In this document: one piece after another, positions 35,622 to 47,271 of the stretch
Layout of the letters: each line of letters begins with the position of its first letter
Position numbering within the stretch: the first letter of the stretch is position 1
Source: Tepidimicrobium xylanilyticum
Lineage (GTDB): Bacteria > Bacillota > Clostridia > Tissierellales > Tepidimicrobiaceae
Direction: 5' to 3'
Length of the DNA: 64,000 nt
Assembly: GCF_900106765.1 (NCBI RefSeq)
Contig: NZ_FNNG01000008.1
Coordinates: forward strand, 1-64,000
The notes under the pieces: generated by a model
What the model saw: the letters and a program-made list of their open reading frames with translations, nothing else
Database searches by the model: none
Told to the model about the DNA's origin: nothing
Program-made: the position numbers and the translations under genes

Positions 35622-37157
35622 ATGAATAAAAAGCCAGTAATGTTAATAGTATTAGATGGCTGGGGGCTTGGAGATGAGTATGAAGGCAATGCAATATATC
35701 TAGCTAAAACACCTAATTTCGATAGATTGTTAAAAGAGTACCCAAATACCAGATTAAGTGCTAGTGGTTTAGCTGTAGGATTGCCAGAAGGTCAGATGGG
35801 AAATTCAGAAGTGGGGCACCTAAATATTGGTTCTGGTAGGATCATATACCAAGAATTAACCAAAATAACCAAGTCCATTGAAGATGGAAGTTTCTTTGCA
35901 AAAGAAGAATTCTTATCGGCCATTGACAATGCAAAGAAAAACGGTTCTAAGCTCCATATTATGGGCTTAGTATCAGATGGAGGTGTCCACAGCCATAATA
36001 CCCATCTATATGCTTTATTGGAACTATGTAAACGAGAAGGTTTTGGAGACGTATATATTCATGCCTTTTTAGATGGTAGAGATGTGCCTCCTACTATTGG
36101 GAAGCAACATTTAACAGAATTAAAAGAAGAGATAGATAGAATTGGAGTAGGAAAGATTGCAACTGTATCTGGAAGATACTATGCAATGGACAGGGATAAA
36201 AGATGGGAAAGGACAAAGCTTGCCTATGATGCAATGGTATTAGGATTAGGCAAGAATGATACTTGCCCCATAGAAGCAGTAGAAAAATCCTATAATGAGG
36301 GTATAAATGATGAATTCGTAATTCCTACTGTAATTCTAGAAAATGGGAAACCTATGGCTACTATAGATAATGGAGATTCAATAATATTTTTCAACTTTAG
36401 GCCAGACAGGGCTCGTCAAATTACAAGAGCCATAGTTGATGAGGATTTTGATGGTTTTAATAGGGACAAAAGGGTGGATACTTTCTTTGTGACCATGACA
36501 GAATATGATAAGACTATAAAAAATGTAAATGTTGTATTCAAAACAGAAAAACCAGAAAATACATTAGGTGAATACGTAAGTAACCTAAGTCTTAATCAAT
36601 TGAGAATAGCAGAAACCGAAAAGTATGCCCATGTAACCTTTTTCTTTAATGGTGGCAGAGAGGAACCCTACAAGAATGAAGATAGGGTTTTAATCCCTTC
36701 GCCAAAGGTAGCCACCTATGATTTAAAACCAGAAATGAGTGCTATCGAGGTAAAAGATGAAGTATTAAATAGGTTGAAAATGGATAAGTACGATTTGATC
36801 ATATTGAATTTTGCAAATCCTGATATGGTTGGGCATACAGGGGTAGTAGAAGCAGCAATTAAGGCGGTAGAGACTGTTGATTCCTGCTTGGGTGAAATAG
36901 TAGACTTGTTGCTTGAAATAGGCGGTAAGGCCATAATTACCGCAGACCATGGAAACGCAGAAATGATGAAGGATAAGAGTAATGGAAAACCAATAACTGC
37001 CCATACTACTAATATGGTCCCGTTGATTCTAGTAGGGGATAAGAATATGAGCTTAAGAGAAGGAATATTAGCAGATATAGCACCAACCATACTAGACCTA
37101 ATGGGCTTGGAAAAGCCAGAGGAAATGACTGGCGAAAGTCTTATAATTAAGAATTAA
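35622..37157 (+). CDS. gpmI: 2,3-bisphosphoglycerate-independent phosphoglycerate mutase
   Basis: Mn-dependent mutase that interconverts 3- and 2-phosphoglycerate through a phosphoserine. The 511-residue protein starts MNKKPVMLIVLDGWGLG; Ser62 in GNSEVGHLNIGSGR is the phosphorylated residue, and NFRPDRARQ and TADHGNAE are metal/substrate motifs. I use ATG 35622, seven bases after GGGGGA; the frame also opens at 35607, right at the tpiA stop, without a ribosome-binding site. An inverted repeat separates it from eno. Confidence 0.96.
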   Translation: MNKKPVMLIVLDGWGLGDEYEGNAIYLAKTPNFDRLLKEYPNTRLSASGLAVGLPEGQMGNSEVGHLNIGSGRIIYQELTKITKSIEDGSFFAKEEFLSAIDNAKKNGSKLHIMGLVSDGGVHSHNTHLYALLELCKREGFGDVYIHAFLDGRDVPPTIGKQHLTELKEEIDRIGVGKIATVSGRYYAMDRDKRWERTKLAYDAMVLGLGKNDTCPIEAVEKSYNEGINDEFVIPTVILENGKPMATIDNGDSIIFFNFRPDRARQITRAIVDEDFDGFNRDKRVDTFFVTMTEYDKTIKNVNVVFKTEKPENTLGEYVSNLSLNQLRIAETEKYAHVTFFFNGGREEPYKNEDRVLIPSPKVATYDLKPEMSAIEVKDEVLNRLKMDKYDLIILNFANPDMVGHTGVVEAAIKAVETVDSCLGEIVDLLLEIGGKAIITADHGNAEMMKDKSNGKPITAHTTNMVPLILVGDKNMSLREGILADIAPTILDLMGLEKPEEMTGESLIIKN

Positions 37158-37255
37158 TAACTTAACCTAACTTAATGTAATGAATATGGATAAAGTAAAT
37201 AACCAGTTGGTTGCATACTAAGCAATTGACAATGAACTTAAGCAATTTACAACTC

Positions 37256-37365
37256 ATATTGCACAGTTCACAATTTTCTATTGCCTAGTTTCTGGGATTT
37301 TAAGAAGATACTTAGTTTTTACCAAAATTCCAAGAGCTAGACCCAATCAATCGTGAATTGTGCAT
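37256..37365. repeat. ~110-bp imperfect inverted repeat between gpmI and eno
   Basis: The left half from TTGCACAGTTCACAATT (37259) through CTAG and GGGATTTT folds back on AAAATTCC, CTAG and AATCGTGAATTGTGCA (ending 37364). Most differences between arms are G-U compatible. It could be a MITE-like element or a long RNA hairpin inside the glycolytic operon. Confidence 0.65.
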
Positions 37366-37371
37366 CGATAA

Positions 37372-38710
<1,339 letters not shown>

Positions 38711-38824
38711 GCTAATGGTGGTAAGTATTAAAGCTATTGATTTTATATAGTCTCTATGTTAAAATATTCTTGTTTATGGCAATGATATAATATATACCTA
38801 AATATCTTGTAGGAGGTGCAATGG

Positions 38825-39049
38825 ATGACTATTTTTTTCTCAGTAATATTTCTAATATCTAGTATTACGTTAATCGTGTCCGTATTAATGCAAGAAAGCA
38901 AATCTGAAGGATTGGGAACTTTATCCGGTGGAGGCCAGAACGCTTTTGGAAAATCTAGATTTAGAACCCTTGAAGCTATGCTTAAAAAGATAACTACAGT
39001 TTCTGCAATTGTGTTTATGATATCAGCATTGGCATTAGCTATTATTTAA
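38825..39049 (+). CDS. secG: preprotein translocase subunit SecG
   Basis: Small accessory subunit of the SecYEG channel. The 74-residue protein has two membrane helices flanking a cytosolic loop with the family signature GLGTLSGGGQNAFGKSR. I use ATG 38825, 8 bases after AGGAGG; the frame also opens at GTG 38816 on the ribosome-binding site. Its place after eno and before rnr/smpB is a conserved Firmicute order, here expanded by four genes. Confidence 0.94.
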   Translation: MTIFFSVIFLISSITLIVSVLMQESKSEGLGTLSGGGQNAFGKSRFRTLEAMLKKITTVSAIVFMISALALAII

Positions 39050-39071
39050 TAATAATGGGAGGTATGATTAA

Positions 39072-41060
39072 ATGGATTTAGTACTAATAGCCGCTCCAAT
39101 CACAGGTGTAATAGCCCTTATTTTTGCAATGTATAAAGCTAAATATGTTGAAGGTGCCAATCCAGGAAACGATAGAATGAGGGAAATAGCTTCGTATATA
39201 GAAGAGGGAGCAATGGCTTTTTTGAAAAGAGAATATAGGGCTGTAGCCGTATTTATGGCAGTATTTTTTGTAGTATTAACCTTTGCCATCGATTGGCAAA
39301 CGGCAGTTTGCTTCGTAATAGGTGGTATATTTTCATTAGCTGCTGGATTTAGTGGAATGAAAGTTGCTACTAAAGCAAATGTTAGGACTGCAAATGCCGC
39401 GAAAGAAGAGGGCATGACTAAAGCATTAAATATAGCCTTTTCTGGTGGCTCTGTAATGGGAATGAGCGTAGTAGGATTAGGATTATTAGGAATTGGTGCA
39501 TTATACATAATTTTTGAAAATGCATCAATAGTTACTGGATTTAGTTTAGGGGCTTCATCTGTAGCGTTATTTGCACGTGTTGGTGGAGGTATTTATACTA
39601 AAGCTGCTGACGTAGGAGCAGATTTAGTTGGTAAGGTAGAAGCAGGTATCCCTGAAGATGACCCAAGAAACCCTGCGGTTATAGCTGATAACGTAGGAGA
39701 TAACGTTGGAGACGTTGCAGGAATGGGTGCTGACTTGTTTGAATCCTATGTAGGTGCTATAATTTCTGCTATTACATTAGGATTAGTAGCTTTTGGAGAA
39801 GCAGGAGTAAAATACGCGTTTGCATTATCAGCAGTAGGTATAATAGCATCCATAATAGGAGTTTATTTTGTAAGAGGAGATAAAGACCCGCAGAAAGCGT
39901 TAAATAACGGAACCTTAGTAAGTTCTGTAATAACAATAATTGCAGCATTTGTATTGAGTAGAGTATTATTAGGTTCATTAAGACCTTTTGTTTCTATTTT
40001 ATCCGGACTAGTTGTAGGTTTAATAATTGGTAGAGTTACAGAATACTATACTTCTGCTGATTACAAACCAGTTAAGAAGATTGCTAAGGAGTCAGAAACT
40101 GGTTCAAGTACAAATATAATCGGTGGATTATCTGTAGGTATGATGTCAACAGGTATACCTATAGTAATCATATGTATAGGAATTATAGTTTCCTTTGTGG
40201 CTTTAAGTGGAGGATTAAATGGTGATATAGATATTACTGGAGGATTATATGGTATTGCTTTGGCTGCAGTAGGAATGCTTTCTACAACAGGAATGACTAT
40301 AGCAGTAGATGCTTATGGTCCGATATCGGATAATGCTGGCGGAATTGCTGAAATGTGTGATTTACCAGAGGAAGTAAGGGAAGTTACAGATAAATTGGAT
40401 GCTGTTGGTAATACTACAGCAGCTGTAGGTAAAGGATTTGCTATAGGTTCTGCAGCATTAACTGCTTTATCCTTATTCTCATCTTATACACAAGCAGTGA
40501 ATTTAAGTGGAATAGAATTAACCAAACCAACTGTAATAGTAGGTCTATTTATTGGAGGAGTGTTGCCATTTATATTCTCAGCTATGACAATGGACGCAGT
40601 TGGAAAAGCTGCTAATGACATGATCGAAGAAGTTAGAAGACAATTTAGAGAGATTCCAGGAATAATGGAAGGCAAAGCAACCCCTGAATATGGAACATGT
40701 GTTGATATAAGCACAAAAGCAGCTTTAAGGGAAATGATTGTTCCAGGTGTTATGGCTGTGGTAGTGCCTCTAATAGTTGGGTTATTATTAGGGGCAGAAG
40801 CTTTAGGTGGCCTGTTAGCAGGCTCCTTAGTAACTGGTGTATTAATGGCTATATTCATGGCAAACTCAGGAGGAGCTTGGGATAATGCTAAAAAATATAT
40901 AGAAGAGGGACATCATGGTGGTAAAGGCAGTGAAGCTCATAAAGCAGCAGTAGTTGGAGATACGGTAGGGGACCCATTCAAGGATACTTCTGGACCTTCA
41001 TTGAATATATTAATAAAACTAATGACAGTTGTTGCTTTGACATTTGCACCTCTATTATAA
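39072..41060 (+). CDS. hppA: membrane-bound ion-pumping pyrophosphatase
   Basis: Couples PPi hydrolysis to cation export across the membrane. The 662-residue protein has many hydrophobic segments and the PPi-binding block [18 protein letters not shown] followed by [19 protein letters not shown]. In the C-terminal half [16 protein letters not shown] carries alanine where potassium-independent enzymes have lysine, indicating the K+-dependent class. Whether it pumps H+ or Na+ cannot be decided from sequence alone. GGGAGG precedes ATG 39072. Energy saving from PPi suits a low-yield fermenter. Confidence 0.95.
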   Translation: MDLVLIAAPITGVIALIFAMYKAKYVEGANPGNDRMREIASYIEEGAMAFLKREYRAVAVFMAVFFVVLTFAIDWQTAVCFVIGGIFSLAAGFSGMKVATKANVRTANAAKEEGMTKALNIAFSGGSVMGMSVVGLGLLGIGALYIIFENASIVTGFSLGASSVALFARVGGGIYTKAADVGADLVGKVEAGIPEDDPRNPAVIADNVGDNVGDVAGMGADLFESYVGAIISAITLGLVAFGEAGVKYAFALSAVGIIASIIGVYFVRGDKDPQKALNNGTLVSSVITIIAAFVLSRVLLGSLRPFVSILSGLVVGLIIGRVTEYYTSADYKPVKKIAKESETGSSTNIIGGLSVGMMSTGIPIVIICIGIIVSFVALSGGLNGDIDITGGLYGIALAAVGMLSTTGMTIAVDAYGPISDNAGGIAEMCDLPEEVREVTDKLDAVGNTTAAVGKGFAIGSAALTALSLFSSYTQAVNLSGIELTKPTVIVGLFIGGVLPFIFSAMTMDAVGKAANDMIEEVRRQFREIPGIMEGKATPEYGTCVDISTKAALREMIVPGVMAVVVPLIVGLLLGAEALGGLLAGSLVTGVLMAIFMANSGGAWDNAKKYIEEGHHGGKGSEAHKAAVVGDTVGDPFKDTSGPSLNILIKLMTVVALTFAPLL

Positions 41061-41134
41061 TTATCAAGCATATGTTTCTATTTTCTAAATATGGCGCAGG
41101 AAGTATGGCTGAATAAAAAACAAAGTTTTATAAT

Positions 41135-41166
41135 TACAGGACACAGACAGTGTCCTGTATTATTTT
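41135..41166 (+). terminator. terminator after hppA
   Basis: TACAGGACAC (41135-41144) and GTGTCCTGTA (41150-41159), perfect stem with AGACA loop, then TTATTTT. The other ~225 bases between hppA and the hydrolase gene show only an extended -10 (TGGTATAAT, 41190-41198). Confidence 0.85.
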
Positions 41167-41315
41167 GATTCAAAAGCTATAGGGAGATATGGTATAATCT
41201 TATAGAGCTCATATGTGTAGGTATAAAATAATGATAGAATTTGTTATATTCATATGAGGTTAGTTAATAATATTTATAAAAGGAGAAGTATTGAGTGTGA
41301 AAAGGGTAGATTGTT

Positions 41316-42077
41316 ATGATAGTAGAAATTGATGGAATTAAAATCAATTATATTTGTGAAGGACAAGGAAAGGATATATTAGTATTACATGGTTGGGGTG
41401 CTAATATAAGCACGGTTTTGCCTATAATAAACCTATTAAAACCTTATTTTAGAGTATATGCAGTAGACTTACCTGGCTTTGGGGAAAGTGACAAACCAAA
41501 GGAAGTTTTTGGTTCTGAAGACTATGCTAGGATTTTGAAGGAATTTATAGATAAAATGGGAGTTAAAAAGATAGTTTTAATAGGCCATTCCTTTGGAGGA
41601 AAACTCTCTATATTATTGGGAATCAAGTATCCGGAAATTATAGACAAGATTGTGTTAATAAACAGTGCTGGATTAGTGCCCAAAAGAGGACTTAAGTATT
41701 ATATTAAGGTATATGGCTTTAAAACTTTAAAATTTCTATATAATATCATTTTTTTCTGGGCAAACAAGGAAGAAAAGAGAGAAAAATTCTACAAAAGGTT
41801 TGGTTCAACGGATTATAGGGAAGCAGATGGGATAATGAGAAAAATACTAGTTAGAGTTGTCAATGAAGACTTTAAAGAGATTTTAAAAGAAATAAAATCA
41901 CCCACATTATTGATATGGGGAGATAAGGATACAGCTACACCACTATATATGGGGAAGATAATGGAAAGTCAGATTCCTGATAGCGGATTAGTAATATTAG
42001 AGGGTGCAGGTCATTATTCTTACTTAGATGATTTTAACCGATTTGCTATTATACTGAAGACTTTTTTATTAAATTAG
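41316..42077 (+). CDS. alpha/beta-fold hydrolase
   Basis: A 253-residue hydrolase with the oxyanion region VLHGWGAN, nucleophile Ser92 in IGHSFGGKLS, an aspartate in WGDKDTATPL and the catalytic histidine in EGAGHYSYLDD. The substrate cannot be inferred. The predicted start ATG 41316 has only a weak GGGTAG site; no in-frame earlier start is open. It is upstream of Mur ligase and ddl genes, which hints at an envelope role, but that is weak. Confidence 0.88.
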   Translation: MIVEIDGIKINYICEGQGKDILVLHGWGANISTVLPIINLLKPYFRVYAVDLPGFGESDKPKEVFGSEDYARILKEFIDKMGVKKIVLIGHSFGGKLSILLGIKYPEIIDKIVLINSAGLVPKRGLKYYIKVYGFKTLKFLYNIIFFWANKEEKREKFYKRFGSTDYREADGIMRKILVRVVNEDFKEILKEIKSPTLLIWGDKDTATPLYMGKIMESQIPDSGLVILEGAGHYSYLDDFNRFAIILKTFLLN

Positions 42078-42137
42078 TTCCTAACGTTTAAGGGAGAGCG
42101 TTGACTATGGGCAGCAGAAATTGTGGGGGTGGAAAGA

Positions 42138-43787
42138 ATGGTTAGGCTAATATCTATTTCTGTGGTGCTAATTTGGATGTACTTCTTAGTTGAAAGGTCT
42201 AAATTCTTTTTACATATGATGCAACTAGAAGGATATAAAGGAGAACAGTATAGAAGATGGTTACAAAAAAGTGAAAAAGTATATAGCAAAAGATTGAAAA
42301 AATATACTCTATTAATTACTACTATAACCTTACTGTTCATAATTGAAATCATAATTTTAGCTAAATATGAAAAAATACTAAATACAATTTGGCTTGGTCA
42401 AATTGTACTTTGGATTATTTTGATGACAAGAACGTTGAATGAAAAAGATAAAGAAGCAAAGAAGCCCTTGGTACTTACCAATAGAGCTAAACGACTATTT
42501 GTAACCAATTTCCTATTAAACATTATTGCTATATTAATGATCTACATACTTTATATGATGCTAATAGATGAAGTATTGTTATTCTTTCCCGTTATGCTGT
42601 TGTTTGGAACTTTTCTTTACTATTTACAGCCAGAGATCCTATATTTTTCAAATATAATAGTCAAACCATTGGAGGATAGGATAAATCTCCATTTTTATCG
42701 TAAGGCACAACGAAAAATAAGCTCTATGAATAATCTTCACGTCATAGGAATAACTGGTAGTTTTGGAAAAACCAGCACTAAGTTTATAACGGGAACCATA
42801 TTAAAGGAGAAATATAGGGTATTGAATACACCTGAAAGCTATAATACTCCGATGGGCTTAAGTATGGTAATAAATAATCAATTAAATGAAAAACATCAAG
42901 TATTTATTGCAGAAATGGGAGCTAGAAATATAGGGGATATTAAAGAATTAGCAAAACTTACTAAACCAAGAATTGGAGTTATTACTTCCATAGGTCCTAC
43001 TCATTTGGAAACATTTAAAAATTTAGAAAATATAATGAAGACTAAATTCGAATTAATAGAGGAATTACCTACAGATGGAATAGCAATACTAAATTATGAT
43101 GATGAACATATTAAAAAGTTGGCAGATAAAACCTTTAAAGAAAAAATACTATATGGGATGGAAGATGTAGATAAGCTGGATATATTTGCAGAAGATGTGG
43201 AAGTATCTGAAAAGGGATCTACTTTCACCATAAAGGACAAAAAAGGCAATAATATTAGGTGTACAACTAGATTGTTGGGTAAGCACAATATATACAATAT
43301 ATTGGCAGGTGTTTCTGTAGCCATAGCTATGGGGATGAACTTAGAGGAGATAAAGAGGGGAATAGAAAAGATAGAGCCTGTTCCTCACAGGTTGAACATA
43401 ATAAATCCAGGAACAGGAATAACAATAATTGATGATGCCTTTAATTCTAATCCTATTGGTGCTAAAGCAGCATTAGAAGTGCTTTCCCAATTTAAAGAGG
43501 GGAGAAAAATAATAGTAACTCCAGGTATGGTGGAACTAGGTGCAAGGGAGGAAGAAGCAAATCGAGAACTAGGGGTTAATATCGGCAAGGTATGTGATTT
43601 TGCTATCTTAGTAGGAGAAAAAAGAACCATCCCCATATATGAGGGATTGATGGAAATTGGGTATAATAAAGATAATGTATTTGTAGTAAGTAGTTTAGAT
43701 GAAGCTACAAAGATAATACAGAAAATTGCAAGGCCAAAGGATGTCATATTATTCGAAAATGATTTGCCTGATAATTATAGTGAGTAG
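42138..43787 (+). CDS. Mur ligase family protein with membrane N-terminus (MurF-like)
   Basis: A 549-residue protein. The first ~165 residues hold several hydrophobic segments (for example VVLIWMYFLV, LLFIIEIIILA, LWIILM, ILMIYILYMML) in place of the usual MurF UDP-binding domain. The Mur ligase ATP loop ITGSFGKTST is at residues 205-214, followed by the central domain (NTPESYNTPMGLS, AEMGARNIGDI) and the C-terminal domain (PVPHRLNII, DDAFNSNPIGAK). MurF adds D-Ala-D-Ala to the peptidoglycan precursor; the next gene, ddl, supplies that dipeptide. Start ATG 42138 follows GGGGGTGG. Confidence 0.85.
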   Translation: MVRLISISVVLIWMYFLVERSKFFLHMMQLEGYKGEQYRRWLQKSEKVYSKRLKKYTLLITTITLLFIIEIIILAKYEKILNTIWLGQIVLWIILMTRTLNEKDKEAKKPLVLTNRAKRLFVTNFLLNIIAILMIYILYMMLIDEVLLFFPVMLLFGTFLYYLQPEILYFSNIIVKPLEDRINLHFYRKAQRKISSMNNLHVIGITGSFGKTSTKFITGTILKEKYRVLNTPESYNTPMGLSMVINNQLNEKHQVFIAEMGARNIGDIKELAKLTKPRIGVITSIGPTHLETFKNLENIMKTKFELIEELPTDGIAILNYDDEHIKKLADKTFKEKILYGMEDVDKLDIFAEDVEVSEKGSTFTIKDKKGNNIRCTTRLLGKHNIYNILAGVSVAIAMGMNLEEIKRGIEKIEPVPHRLNIINPGTGITIIDDAFNSNPIGAKAALEVLSQFKEGRKIIVTPGMVELGAREEEANRELGVNIGKVCDFAILVGEKRTIPIYEGLMEIGYNKDNVFVVSSLDEATKIIQKIARPKDVILFENDLPDNYSE

Positions 43788-43802
43788 TTAGGAGGGAATT
43801 TA

Positions 43803-44984
43803 GTGAAAAAGAAAGTAGCCATCATTTTTGGTGGAAGAAGCGTTGAGCATGAGGTTTCAGTAATTACTGGATTGCAGGTAATAGAGAATATAGATAAAGA
43901 TAAATATGATGTTGTTCCCATCTATATTGACAAAGAAGGTAAGTGGTTTACTGGCGATAGCTTATTGAAATTTGAGAATTTTAAAAAGGACAATTTAAAG
44001 GATTTGCAAGAGGTTACCTTTTCACTAAACCCTGATGACCATAACCTATATCTTCATCCAAATAGTATTGGATTGTTTAGGAAAAAGGTACTGGATAAAA
44101 TAGATATTATCTTTCCTACCATTCATGGCACCAATGGTGAAGATGGGACTATCCAAGGAGTATTTGAATTAATGAATGTCCCCTATGTGGGTGGTGGAGT
44201 TCTGGCGTCTTCCGTTGGTATGGATAAAATACTTATGAAGGAAGTATTTAAAGCTCAAGGTCTTCCCATAGTAGACTATCTTTGGTTTTACAGAACTAGA
44301 TGGTTGGAGAATCAGGAAAAAATTTTAGATGAAATCGAAGAAAGACTGAGTTATCCCCTATTCGTAAAACCAGCTAACTTAGGCTCAAGTATAGGGATTT
44401 CTAAAGCTAAAGATAGAGAAGGGCTTACTGATGCTATTGAAATTGCTATTAGATATGATAGAAAGATAATAATTGAAAGGGCTATTAATAATCCAAGGGA
44501 AATCAATTGTGCTGTAATGGGATATAATGATGATGTTATAGTATCCCTTTGTGAGGAACCCTTAGGTTGGGAAGAGATATTAACTTTCGAAGACAAATAT
44601 ATAAGGAGCAATATGAAAGGCATGGGTAAAGAAGGCAGTAGGAGAATAATTCCTGCAGATATAGGAGATGTTTTAAGGGAAAAAGTTGAAGAATTGGCTA
44701 AAAATGCTTTTATAGCCATCGATTGTAGTGGAAATGCCAGGATAGATTTCTTAGTGGATGAGAGTGAAGTTTATATAAATGAAATTAATACATTACCTGG
44801 CTCAATAGCTTTCTACCTATGGGAAAAGAAAGGATACCCTTTTAATAAGCTAATTGATGAGATGATTAATATTGCCTTTAAAGTACATGAGGAGAAAAAT
44901 AAAAATATGTATATTTATGAAGCAGATCTATTTAAAAAGGTCCATTTAGGGGGCACTAAAATGAACAGCCTGAAAGGTATTTAA
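43803..44984 (+). CDS. ddl: D-alanine--D-alanine ligase
   Basis: ATP-grasp ligase that makes D-alanyl-D-alanine for peptidoglycan. The 393-residue protein has IFGGRSVEHEVSVITG at the N-terminus, THGTNGEDGTIQGVFE, VGGGVLASSVGMDK, KPANLGSSIGISKA and the metal/ATP site EINTLPGS. It is slightly longer than usual because of a C-terminal tail (EADLFKKVHLGGTKMN). GTG 43803 follows AGGAGG. It directly follows the MurF-like gene, so the pair makes and attaches the dipeptide. Confidence 0.95.
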   Translation: MKKKVAIIFGGRSVEHEVSVITGLQVIENIDKDKYDVVPIYIDKEGKWFTGDSLLKFENFKKDNLKDLQEVTFSLNPDDHNLYLHPNSIGLFRKKVLDKIDIIFPTIHGTNGEDGTIQGVFELMNVPYVGGGVLASSVGMDKILMKEVFKAQGLPIVDYLWFYRTRWLENQEKILDEIEERLSYPLFVKPANLGSSIGISKAKDREGLTDAIEIAIRYDRKIIIERAINNPREINCAVMGYNDDVIVSLCEEPLGWEEILTFEDKYIRSNMKGMGKEGSRRIIPADIGDVLREKVEELAKNAFIAIDCSGNARIDFLVDESEVYINEINTLPGSIAFYLWEKKGYPFNKLIDEMINIAFKVHEEKNKNMYIYEADLFKKVHLGGTKMNSLKGI

Positions 44985-45035
44985 TGACTAAAGAACTGCA
45001 ATACTACTTATAAAGGTAAAAGATTGGAGGATAAC

Positions 45036-47147
45036 ATGGGGATAAAACAAAATATAATAGACTTCATGGATGAAAAGCTTTATAAACCAATGCTAAAAGA
45101 AGAACTGGCCATCCAATTTGGAATAGATATGAGGGAAATGGATTCTTTTTACAAAGTATTGGATGAAATGGAGAAGGAAGGCATTATCATAAAAACTAGG
45201 AATGACCGCTACGGCCTAGTTCATAAGATGAACTTAATAGTGGGTAGAATTGAAGGTAATGAAAAAGGATTTGCCTTTTTAATTCCTGAAGATAAGACGA
45301 GAGAAGATATATTTATTCCAGCAGAAGAATTGAATGGGGCAATACATGGCGATAGGGTAATAGTACGAATTGTAAAAAAAGGCCTACAGGATAGGAAAGA
45401 TGAAGGTGAAGTAATTAGAATATTGGAAAGGGTAAATGAAACTATAGTGGGGACTTTTGAAAGCAGCAAGAACTTTGGTTTTGTCATTCCTGATGACTCA
45501 AGAATTGCTTATGATGTGTTTGTTCCAAAGAACCATATAAATGGTGCGAAAGATAATCAAAAAGTGGTAGTGGAGATTACCAGATGGCCAGAAAAGAGGA
45601 GGAATCCAGAAGGTAAGATAATTGAAGTATTAGGCTATGTAGGTGAAAAAGGGGTAGATATATTATCAATAATAAAACAGTACAAATTATGCGAAGAGTT
45701 TCCTGAAAAAGTTCAACAGCAGGCATCTAGGATTAATCAAAAGGTAACAGAAGAGGAGATAAAAAACAGGGTAGATTTAAGAGATTTAAATACATTTACA
45801 ATAGATGGAGCAGATGCAAAGGATTTAGATGATGCAGTATCTATAGAAAAAAAGGGCGAAAACTATAACTTAGGAGTTCATATAGCAGATGTTTCCCATT
45901 ATGTGCCAGAAAGGTCGCCATTAGATAAGGAGGCCTTTAAACGAGGAAATAGCGTTTATCTTGTAGATAGAGTAATTCCAATGTTACCTAAGGAGTTATC
46001 TAATGGCATTTGTAGTTTAAATCCAAATGAGGATAGGTTAACCCTATCAGTTTTCATGGAAATAGATAAAAGCGGAAATGTAGTAAATCACGAAGTAGTA
46101 GAAGGAGTAATTAGGAGTAAAGCAAGACTCATATATGATGATGTTTCTGATTTACTGGAGTATGGTAAGGATGAGGCTTTTAAAAATTTAGATGATATAG
46201 TTGGAGATTTAAGGTTAATGGAAGAATTGGCTAATATATTACGACAAAAAAGGGAGAGGCGTGGTAGCATAGACTTCGATTTTCCTGAGGCAAGGATGAT
46301 ACTTGACGAAAATGGCATTCCCGTAGATATAGTAAAAGAAGATAGGAGAATAGCAAATAGCATTATAGAGGAATTCATGTTGGTATGTAATGAAACTATT
46401 GCTGAATATATGTACTGGTCAGAGATGCCTTTTTTATATAGGATCCATGAAGAGCCCGATACGGAGAAAATCGAAAGTTTCAATAGGCTTATCCATAATT
46501 TTGGCTACTTCATAAAAGGCAGCCAGGATATTCATCCTAAGGAATTACAAAGGATAACTAAAGAGGTCAAAGGAAAAAAAGAAGAAACCCTAATAAATAC
46601 TCTACTGCTTAGATCCCTTAAAAAAGCTAGATATAGCAGTGAGCCTGATATTCATTTTGGTTTAGCTGCCAAATATTATACTCATTATACAGCACCTATT
46701 AGAAGGTATCCAGACTTACAGATTCATAGAATTATAAAGGCCTTCTATAAAGGCAAGCTTACTTCCAAGGAACAGGAGCGCTTAGAAGCAGTACTACCAA
46801 AAGTAGCAGACCATACATCTATTACGGAAAGGACAGCTGAGGAAGCAGAAAGAGCAGTAATGGACTTAAAGGTGGCTGAATATATGTCAAAGAGAATAGG
46901 CAATGTTTACGAAGGGATAGTATCATCCCTGACCCACTTTGGCATGTATGTGCAATTGGAAAATACGGTAGAAGGATTAGTGCATTTTAGCAACATGTTG
47001 GATGATTATTACTATTTTGATGATGAAAATTACTATATTATTGGTGAAAACACTAAGAAAAAATATAAATTGGGAGATGTTGTCAAGATTAAGGTTATAA
47101 AAGCTGACTTAGTCAATAGGACGGTCGATTTTATGCTTGTATCTTAA
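45036..47147 (+). CDS. rnr: ribonuclease R
   Basis: Processive 3'-5' exoribonuclease of the RNB family that degrades structured RNA and works with tmRNA in quality control. The 703-residue protein has an N-terminal HTH (MREMDSFYKVLDEMEKEGII), cold-shock domains, the RNB catalytic block TIDGADAKDLDDAVSIE, AAKYYTHYTAPIRRYPDL and a C-terminal S1 domain (VYEGIVSSLTHFGMYVQLE). I use ATG 45036, five bases after GGAGG. It lacks a lysine-rich tail. smpB and ssrA follow. Confidence 0.95.
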   Translation: MGIKQNIIDFMDEKLYKPMLKEELAIQFGIDMREMDSFYKVLDEMEKEGIIIKTRNDRYGLVHKMNLIVGRIEGNEKGFAFLIPEDKTREDIFIPAEELNGAIHGDRVIVRIVKKGLQDRKDEGEVIRILERVNETIVGTFESSKNFGFVIPDDSRIAYDVFVPKNHINGAKDNQKVVVEITRWPEKRRNPEGKIIEVLGYVGEKGVDILSIIKQYKLCEEFPEKVQQQASRINQKVTEEEIKNRVDLRDLNTFTIDGADAKDLDDAVSIEKKGENYNLGVHIADVSHYVPERSPLDKEAFKRGNSVYLVDRVIPMLPKELSNGICSLNPNEDRLTLSVFMEIDKSGNVVNHEVVEGVIRSKARLIYDDVSDLLEYGKDEAFKNLDDIVGDLRLMEELANILRQKRERRGSIDFDFPEARMILDENGIPVDIVKEDRRIANSIIEEFMLVCNETIAEYMYWSEMPFLYRIHEEPDTEKIESFNRLIHNFGYFIKGSQDIHPKELQRITKEVKGKKEETLINTLLLRSLKKARYSSEPDIHFGLAAKYYTHYTAPIRRYPDLQIHRIIKAFYKGKLTSKEQERLEAVLPKVADHTSITERTAEEAERAVMDLKVAEYMSKRIGNVYEGIVSSLTHFGMYVQLENTVEGLVHFSNMLDDYYYFDDENYYIIGENTKKKYKLGDVVKIKVIKADLVNRTVDFMLVS

Positions 47148-47156
47148 GCTAATATT

Positions 47157-47182
47157 GGGTAGACCAATGTGTCTACCTATTT
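47157..47182 (+). terminator. terminator after rnr
   Basis: GGTAGAC (47158-47164) and GTCTACC (47171-47177) form a 7-bp stem, followed by TATTTTG. Confidence 0.65.
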
Positions 47183-47211
47183 TGCATTATGTTAGTACTT
47201 GTGAAATTATA

Positions 47212-47240
47212 TTGACATCTCAAGTGAGGGCTGATAAACT
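47212..47240 (+). promoter_or_regulatory. smpB promoter
   Basis: TTGACA (47212-47217), 17-base spacer, TAAACT (47235-47240), about 32 bases before smpB. Confidence 0.75.
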
Positions 47241-47271
47241 ATAGTCTAGATTGATAAGTGTGGTGATTTGT

